Positions 22,908 through 30,786 of a stretch of 64,000 bases of DNA are shown piece by piece. The position numbers and the translations under genes were made by a program. The notes under the pieces were generated by a model. The model ran no database searches, was not told the origin of the DNA, and saw only the letters and a list, made by a program, of their open reading frames with translations. This DNA comes from Thalassia testudinum (lineage: Eukaryota > Streptophyta > Magnoliopsida > Alismatales > Hydrocharitaceae), in contig JAZHRO010000013.1 in assembly GCA_037157565.1 (NCBI GenBank), positions 77,183,501 to 77,247,500 of the forward strand, given 5' to 3'. Position 1 is the first letter of the stretch. Each line of letters opens with the position of its first letter.

Positions 22908-24468
22908 GCTTATTGCGCCCGGCCGATGGCGTAAAACTCAACGCTTTACGGGAGGCAGCCCGTCATTTTCTTTGAAAACCTAAAACCTTTTTGACACCTT
23001 TGTGCACTTAAGGTTCACCCTTTAAGACAGCCGACTCCACCTCAGATGCTTGCATCTGGGATTAGAAATCGTCCGCAACAGTCATCCCGACCCATTCACT
23101 CATCAAAACATCTGTCCTAAGGAATGAACTAAGTGAATAAAAACCCCCTAAGTCACAATGAGGACATTGCAAATTTTAGGCATGGGGGGGTATGAAAGTG
23201 CAAAACTTATAAGAAAAGGTTTTAAACAAAAAATTCACATATGCCAAAAACACCATAAAAACTAAAAAAAAAAATTCGAAAAAGAATAAAAGAATAAGAG
23301 GAGAAAGGAAACTTTGTGGGAGAAGGAAAGAAACAAAATGAAAAAGGAGCACAAAAATATGAGAAAAGAGTGATAGTCATTAGTAAGAAACTAAAGAATT
23401 GACCTAAGTTCTAGACCTCATTCATGAAAAAATTAAAAAGTGCATGGTGAGATTAGTAAGAACGCAAACCTTAGGCATTCTTGGATAGACTCTTAGTACC
23501 CATTAAGATCTAGACACTCCTCAATAGGTTGAGAAAAATGAAAAGCTTAAGTATTAGTTCCAAGGCTTAGGGAGTATTTGGCCTCATTAACTAACTTTTG
23601 GTTTACGGGACTCAGTAACCTAAGCACCCTAACCCCACACACAGTCTGGTTCAGTAAGCATAAAAATCAAAATCACGTAGAAGCGTCGCAAAAATTCTGA
23701 AAACACCTAGAGTAGGAGAGGATGATCAACACAAGTTGATTTGGACGAGTTCCCAGCATGGAGAGGTGGGAAATCCCCCTCGAAGATGTGTAACAAAATA
23801 TCATCTCCTCGGTGCTTGTCTCTTAGGATATTTACATATCCTACTGGGGGCATGTAAGCACTCTGCTGGTTCAGATTCCATGATGGCATTATCACGAAGT
23901 GTCAATTGCCAGGGTCCGGATTCTACCACGGAACACCATGGATGGGATTATCTCGAAATCTCAATAGCCAGGGTTCCGGGGGTTACCATGGGCCATGCTA
24001 TCTCGAAGCATCAATTGCTAAGAACCCTTGAGGATTGATGATGGGAACAAGGAATCTGATAGAGACCGTGTTGAAAAGCCAATCCTAAGCTAGAATTAAA
24101 AAGAAAAAGAGAGAGAAAACTCTCCAAACAGAAAAATCTTCTATCTCTCTTTCTTACAAAATGCACTGCGAACTGAGCCAGAGCTAAAATCATTTCAAGC
24201 ATGGGTGCTATAACCACAAAGTCCAATAGACCTTAGGTTAGTTCTTGTGGGCCTTAAAAACTTTTACTAAAGACTGAGGCTGAGGCTAGACAGATCTGGA
24301 TCTTGGTTGGTACTAGAGTACCTTTTAGGCCTATGGTCAGCATTCTAACCTAATCTAAGCTCAAATGAAAAACACTTATCTGAAACCGTTAGGAACTTCA
24401 TGGTCTAGAACAAAGGTTGAAACCTTAAGTTTTTGCTAAGAGACTAGCAAAAGCTAGGCATGGGGGTA
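22908..24468 (+). other. E2 3' untranslated region with post-pol hairpins, direct repeats and polypurine tract
   Basis: Directly after pol come GCGT...ACGC and ACGGG-AGGCAG-CCCGT hairpins (22929-22963), matching the Athila post-pol motif. A-rich sequence follows (23215-23350). Three imperfect direct repeats of about 58 nt, containing ATTATC-CGAA-TCAATNGCCAGGG, lie at 23884-24033. The polypurine tract AGGCATGGGGGTA (24456-24468) abuts the 3' LTR. There is no env-like ORF. Confidence 0.75.
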
Positions 24469-27314
24469 TGATGAGAACCTCATCATGAACCCTAACTAGC
24501 ATAATCTAACCTAGATATGCAAGAAAAAGCTCCTACATAACTCAAAGAAAGGCTTAACTCAGAGAATTCTAAGTTTAAGAAGAAAACAAGTCATTAGGGG
24601 TAAAAATGCAATTTTACCAACACAATATGCAAACAGGGTAACTCAGGGTCTAAACACAGGTCAAACTAACCTAATAATAAGGAAAGTGGGATGATCTGAT
24701 CCAACAAGGGCTACAACAACTCCAAGGAATTAAATGACATTCTGTAATCCTAAAACAAATCCACTTCAATTCACGAGGCTCGAGGTAGGGTAAAAATAAA
24801 CTAAACCCTCTAAAATTCATATAAAAATAATCTATAGGATTTAGAACCTTCAATTTGGCCTTAGAAATCCATTTTGACCTACATTGCGAACCATGCCCAA
24901 TTAATGATTTAATTTGGGTTTTTACGTAAATTGGCTGGCCAAACATGGTCTGACCTAGAAAAAAAATTCACCATTAAAATCCTTAGGTCAAATTTAGTCA
25001 TGCATAAAAACTTGAGCCTAAGAAGAGACCTCCTTGACCGACTTTGCAATTTGGTCCTCATCATTTACTTTTTGACCCTCAACTTTCGAAACCCTTGCAT
25101 TTTGGCTCCTAATTTCCTCGTCGTTCTTTGCATTTTGGTCCCTCCTGAAGTTTCTGCGCAGCACCATGCTCCGGCGACTTTGCGCGGAGCATGGCGCCGC
25201 GCAGGGTGAGGGAGGCGTCCTGCAAAGTAAACGCGAAGTTCCCTGCGACGTCTGCTGTCGCAGGGACTCGGCCATGCCACCTGACGACGCCCACACCTTC
25301 CGTGCGAACGCGCGGAAGGTATGGGTCTTGTCTCCGACCATACTCCGGTGAGGGACGCACGTCGCCTCCCTGCGTCCGACCCTCCGCCGCCACCTTTATA
25401 AAGACCAGCGTCGCCAGCCGGTTCTGGCAGCTTGGTCTTGACGGAGAATCCCTCAACCCTTCCTCTCTCCCCACTCCGACAGGAACCCACCAGCTCCGGC
25501 GGCTCCTCCTCCTCCTTCTCGTCACTCTGCTGCAATACCAGCAACAGAGCCACCTTCACCTGATCTCCCCGCGTCGCGCCGCACCAAGCACGCGCCTCCC
25601 TGCCCTCTTCCTCGCCTCCGCTCTCTCCCTCTGGGTGTTTCTTCTCCGGCGACAGTTGGTACGGCTGCCCGCCGCTCCGGCTCCCTTCGTCCCCGTAGGT
25701 AGGTTACAGTTACTTCCCTTCCTCCCCTCTTTCTTTTCCCCAACTTAATTTGCTTGATTACCCTACGACCACACCTGACCACCCTCGTCTTCCCCACCTC
25801 CGGTCACTCTCCGGCGAGTCGTCCCCGTCATCCCACAACCCCATACGACTCGCCAACTGTCCCAAAAGCTCCGCCTCACTTCACCAAACACCCTCCGCCC
25901 CTCCACTGCCACTCCACACCTCCACAACACACCCCCGATCAAACCCATTTTTTCGGTTGCAGTCCGACCTAGGGCTGCCGCCATACACCGCCCCGCGACC
26001 TGCTGCACCCCGCATTACCTTCGCCGTGCCACGGCGAAGGTCCCCCAATGGTTTGATTAGGCCGAGAGGCCCTTTTTGTGCTAGACAGGTCTGCTGCCCC
26101 GGCCACCATTGGCGACAACTTGAGAAGCTCCCAAGCGTGCTCCATGCTTCAGAGCTCCAGGCTATCAGTTGCTGCGAAGGCGGGCGAGTCGTGTAAAGAC
26201 AGGAAGCTGGCGAGCGAGGGGAATCGAGGCTGCAGCTGCTGAAGCAAGGCTGCGGTCTTCCTGCGGGCGCGCGCGAGGAGAGGCAACCGTTTAGTCCCAC
26301 ATCATAAGTTCTCGAAGCGCCGCACTGATTTAAATTGATTTTATGCATACGGCTTATCGCCTCCGAATGCACATGGGGTGAGGTCCCTCGCCCATCACAC
26401 CCACCTCGTCCGCAGATTCACCTCGCGAACCTGGCGGATCCGACCCGACACTACCCTGCACTCCTCGCGCACCACCCACGCCGGTGCGCCTGGTCCCGGT
26501 TACGCAACCCGACCCGTTAACCCGGCTCTGGGAGAGCTTCCTGTGAGCGGTTTACAGAGAGAGAGAGAGACGTGCGGGTAGAGGAAAGGGCTAGGTTTTG
26601 CTGTGCCCTGTGCAGGAACAAGGCGCGATGGAGGAAGGTTCAACACTTAGCCACAGGAAGGAGAAGAAGAGGAGCAGAAGAAGAAGAAACCCTGAAGAAG
26701 CCTTGCAGCTAAGCAAGGCAGGAGAGCAAAGAAGAAAAGAAGCAGAAGAAGAAGGCTCGCTAAAGCAAAGCAGAAGAAGAAGAAGAAGCAGTGAAGGAAG
26801 AAAAGGAAGTACTGTAGCAGATCGCAGTTTAAGTCGTCTGATTGCAGTATCAGACGACGGATGAAGCTTCAGAAGAGATAAAGCAGAGAAGAAGGAAGAA
26901 AGAAGCAGAAGACTTCGCACAAGAAAAGAGAAAGAAGAAGAACTGAAGAGGAAAAGAAATAGAAAACAAGTAGAAGAAGAGGAATTGAAGGCAAAAGGAA
27001 GAAGAAGACCCGTAGAGACACTGCAGCTGAAGAAAAGAGAAAGAAGAGAAGAAGAAGACAAGCAAAGAGAGAGAAGAGAAGAAGAAGCCAAAAAATCGAA
27101 ATCTATCTCTCCTTCTCTCTCTCTTATTTTTGTAATAAAGAAAACTTTGTACTTCTAGAATTCCAGTAGCTCGCTGAGTTCGACCGCGGGAAACTATTTC
27201 CGAGTAAAAAATTGTATGGTAATGACAACCGTAGCTGTCTCATCTTATACCATAACGACTGTATTATAATAAATATAAAGGCAAAAAAAAGCACTGCGGT
27301 TGCCACCAACACCA
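24469..27314 (+). repeat. LTR A3: complete 3' LTR of E2 (reference copy of the LTR-A family)
   Basis: 2846 bp, TGATGAGAAC...CAACACCA. Order of parts: U3 hairpin ACCTTCCGTGC/GCGCGGAAGGT (25295-25320); TATA CCTTTATAAAGACC (about 25393); leader stem-loop (25525-25549); candidate donor GTAG|GTAGGT (25699); CTTCGCC hairpin (26018-26040); GGCC-GAGA-GGCC (about 26060-26071); snRNA-type promoter and RNA unit (26293-26599); acceptor TGTGCAG (ends 26615); GA-rich tract (26616-27110); TTAAG plus GTCGTCTGAT/ATCAGACGAC hairpin (about 26830-26862); and TTTTTGTAATAAAG (about 27126), a possible poly(A) signal. Confidence 0.92.
26359..26599 (+). ncRNA. Predicted Pol III-type RNA unit in LTR A3
   Basis: AGTCCCACATCA at 26293-26304 (closest here to the plant element RTCCCACATCG apart from its last base), a 24-nt spacer, TTTAAATT at 26329-26336, G of GCCTCCG at 26359, first TTTT at 26596-26599 (241 nt). 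The RNA would contain GGTGAG/CTCGCC (with a wobble) and a perfect GCGCACC/GGTGCGC stem (about 26467-26490). A low-complexity GA run precedes the terminator. Confidence 0.5.
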
Positions 27315-28137
27315 GCAGCGAATGGTGACGATCGAACCGCGCGGCGCAACGGATGGGCGCGGACGCTCACGCGCGTGATGACGCGGCAAACGTGCGCGCC
27401 TCAGCAGCGATCCGCGAGCGCACCCTTCGCGAAGATCGGACGGCTCACATTGCACGCGTGCACGGATCGCCACAAAGGAAGCACAAGGAGCATTGACGAC
27501 TGGCAGGCAAAGGGGGCTACACCGACGGATGTGGTATGGGTTTAGCGACGTCCCGGTCGTCGCTAAAGTGCATACTTAAATTAGAAAACCCTTTTTCCTA
27601 TATAAACTCCATCCAACCACCCATGGAAGGGCATTCAATTCACTTGCAAGTGCTCTACCCCACTCCTATCCACCATTAGCTCTCTTTGTAATCGCTGGAG
27701 CCAACGGAGCTCCTCTCCATCGCTGTGGCTGCCTTGCCATTCTCTCTCTCTCTTGCCCTCTTTATCTTAAGCTTTACTTTAATTGTGTTTAAGCATTTAT
27801 CTAGTGTTGTAATTATAAAACTAAAGTTGCATGTCAAATGAAGTTGTTTCCTATCTAGTTACTTGCCCTCTTTTATGTTTAAGTTGCATGTTGTGAATGA
27901 AAAATTCTAACACTATTCTCTCTCTCTCTTTCTCTCTCTCATTCGCTTTTCACCCACGTCTTCTCGTAAGCAAAAACCCGTTATTTCCGTGACATTAAGT
28001 GACAAGAAAAATCTGGTTTTCACGCCTCCCTGAGATCGACACTCAAACTCACGTCCATTTCTTCATTTAAAACCGACGTTGCGAGCGTAAGCTATAACAA
28101 CCCTTTTAAACATACGCGTCTTCCGCACGTCAATTTT

Positions 28138-28156
28138 TGGCGCCGTTGCCGGGGAG
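28138..28156 (+). promoter_or_regulatory. E1 primer-binding site for tRNA-Asp
   Basis: TGGCGCCGTTGCCGGGGA starts 5 nt after the LTR end. It is complementary to the 3' end of plant tRNA-Asp(GTC) (...CCGGCAACGGCGCCA), the primer typical of Athila elements. Confidence 0.92.
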
Positions 28157-29354
28157 GCTACAGATTTATTTGTCACTTCCATTTTTCCATGCTCACATCA
28201 TCTAACGCATTCTCTACCACTACTTGATGGTTGCAGGAACTCGGCGCTTGGACGGCGAAACAGCGCAGCTCGTGATGGTAGAGATGGAGTAAGCGCAGCA
28301 AGGACCAATTGTGAGTAACTCTTCACCTGTGGTTGTTTGCTTGCCAAAAAAAAAATATATTCAAAAAATTGTAAAATCGAAAAAAAAATTTTGACGTGGT
28401 GTATGATTGCCTGATCCACATCCTTCACTCATCACCCAACAAATATGTATATATATACACTCTAATATTCTTAAGACCTAATCTTTTTGGAGTGTTTATC
28501 TTTCTTTTTGAGTGGTGTTTGCGAAGCCACCGTGACTTAACTTGGGCCGCACCACTCACCCCTAAAATCGCCTCGTCTAATAGAAGCTGCATGATCACTA
28601 GGATGAGTACATTAGGGTTTTAAAGCCTCTACACAACAAAGGAAATCTACTTTCACCAATTGTGTGCAAAACTTGGTGTGCCCACCTGAAACTTGTCTGA
28701 AAACATTAAGACACGTCAATCCTAAAAGACATAAAAGTAAGGATGAAACATTAAAAGACACTACATCTTAAAAAAATCCTTGCTTGAAAACCATGTTTTC
28801 ATAGGAGCACACACACTGAAATTGGAAAACTAAGAGGCACTACCCCAATCAACGCTTCATCACATCACCCTAGCACAAGCACTATCCTAGCCCTTTTAAA
28901 ATAGAGTAGACGTGCCCTAAGCAGAACTAGGTTAAGTCTCGAGAGGCGGGGTTTTGTTCACTGGGCACTTGGCTTTCATTCCCTTAGTAGAATCTGGTGA
29001 TTAGGCTGCGGGGAAGTGTCAAACGACCGCAGTTGTGGGGTCTATGGAACTAGCGGCGCAAGCCAAAGGAAGAACCTTCCCTACAATCCCCTTGTAATCA
29101 ACATGGCCAGATTAGCTTTGGGAAGGGGAGTCTAGTGCTTACGGACTTGATCACCTTTTTTGAGATTTCTAGGTCCCCTAAGGAATACACCATAAGGACT
29201 AGGCTTGTTTGCTTGGTTGTACACACACTTCTCGCATCTGTCGCTCTTCGCTTCCCCTCCTGTTCTTCTCTAGTGTATGCACGGGAGACGATCACTGCAT
29301 CCCGAGTTGTTTGTTTTGGGACGGGAATCCAGGCGACCTAATTCTGCTTGAGAC
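28157..29354 (+). other. E1 untranslated leader between primer site and gag
   Basis: About 1.2 kb without an ORF, closely similar to 42335-43508 of E3. Short A-rich and AT-repeat stretches lie near 28345-28460. Packaging or translation signals would be expected here, but I recognise none. Confidence 0.6.
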
Positions 29355-30786
29355 ATGGCTGAACCTAGGGTAGATGAGGTTGAGGACCAACCCCCACCAA
29401 ACACAATGGCCATCATCCAAGCCCAGATTAACGCAAACCACCGACTTCAGCAACAACAGATCCACACTATCATGCAAGCCAGACACCGGTTGCAGAACCC
29501 ACAAGAGCAACCACCACCACCTTTCCAAGGCCCACAAGGGCAACCGCCACTTGATCTACCACCATTCTAAGACCAACCTAGGCCCCTTCGCGACTTCTAT
29601 AATCCTTCCGCTATTCGAGTCGAGCCGCACCTTAGGATCCCCGAAGGGGGAGATGATTTTGAGCTAAAACCAAATGTCTTGAGTCTGATTCAGAGCCATT
29701 TCCATGGAAGCTCAAATGAAGATCCCTTTCAGCACTTAGAGGATCTTGACCGGATAGCCCGAACTGTGAAACCTAGGAACATTCACCCTGACATTGTTTT
29801 GATTTAGATGTTTCCCTTCTCGTTGAGAGATAAAGCACCTCACTGGCTTAGAACCCTAGGTAGACCCATCACCACCTGGAAAGAACTGAGGCATGCATTC
29901 TTAAAGAAATTCTTCCCCATAGGAACGACTAATGCCCTCAGAAGAGCCATTACTACCTTTACACTCCAGGGTGGGGAACAGTTCCATGAGGTGTGGGAAA
30001 GATTTAATGAACTATTAAGGAAATGGCCACACCACGAAGTACCAAGGTGTCAATTGGCCCAAATCTTCTACCACGGTCTGGACAGCAACCTACGGAACTT
30101 CGTCGATGCCTCATGCCGGGGGAACTTCCTAAGCAAAGGCAAGGAGAGCGCATTTGAGCTCTTTGAGTCTATGAGCGAAAATTCGCTCAACAATGCCTCC
30201 ATGACCCAGTTTAGCCGATCCAGTCAACCTCGTGGTGGGATTTATAAGGTATAAGAAAATTCTAGAATGGTTAACATGGATATCATTGCCAGGAAATTAG
30301 ATCGAGTGGAATTGGTAGATAAAAAGATAGATGAGCCACTGAACCAGACCAGGAACCCGTTATAGACCTCCCTAGCAAAGGGAGCTCACAATGTTGACCT
30401 GGTGCAGCCCCTAAACCAATTGAACCTAGAACAACCCCTGACCACGTTCCAAGGAGGGACCTTTGCTCCCTCAACCCTTGATTACTCTCTTCCCTCCCCA
30501 TCGACATCTGTTATCCTTGAAGATGTATAAGTTGTCCAAGGTTATGCTAAACCTGATCCTTTCTCCACCACTTACAACACCGGCTGGCGTAATCACCCTA
30601 ACTTTGGTTGAACAAACCATAAGTCACCTAAATTCCAGAACCAGCCTAGGCCAAACTTGCCCCCTATCAGCAAGGACCACCAATTAGACCCCCATATAAT
30701 CCAAATAGGGTAGCCCCTCCCCCGCAAAACCAAATGGACACCGTGATAAAGATGATGGTTGAAATGAATCAGAAACATTAGGAGGT
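29355..30786 (+). pseudogene. E1 gag, N-terminal and central part
   Basis: Starts MAEPRVDEVEDQPPPNTMA, followed by a Gln/Pro-rich segment. The retrotransposon gag domain follows at about 29640-30190 (FHGSSNEDPFQHLEDLDRIA, FSLRDKAPHWLRTLG, LRHAFLKKFFPIGTTNALRR). Stops occur at about 29568, 29806 and 30252, several at codons that are Gln or Lys in E3. Solo LTR A4 interrupts the gene at 30786, and coding resumes at 33539. The product was the particle-forming structural protein. Confidence 0.85.

Larger units (their letters stand above)
18981..27314 (+). mobile_element. E2: internally deleted Athila-type element of the LTR-A family
   Basis: Truncated 5' LTR A2 (18981-20704), partial pol (20705-22907), 3' UTR, polypurine tract, then full 3' LTR A3 (24469-27314). 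Flanks are GCAGT (18976-18980) and GCAGC (27315-27319). The undisturbed target GATCAGCAGCGAATGG is visible in the sister LTR at 39661, confirming the insertion and showing the left flank has mutated by one base. I count about 5 differences in the first 150 bases of A2 against A3. Missing are the end of the 5' LTR, primer site, gag, protease and first half of RT. Confidence 0.92.
18405..28132 (+). repeat. E1 5' LTR (LTR-B copy B1), interrupted by E2
   Basis: Starts TGATAACACTGCATC (18405) and ends CGCACGTCA (28132). E2 splits it at 18980/27315. The right part holds an inverted repeat TTTAGCGAC...GTCGCTAAA (27541-27567) about 30 bp upstream of a TATA box CCTATATAAACTCC (about 27597). U3 contains CAGCCGT...ACGGCTG hairpins (about 18796-18823). 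Total about 1.39 kb after removing E2. Confidence 0.9.

Noticed and set aside
28133..29354. Possible intron or extra ORF before gag (as in Ogre)
   Set aside because: No ORF, and no convincing conserved donor/acceptor between E1 and E3. Treated as plain leader.
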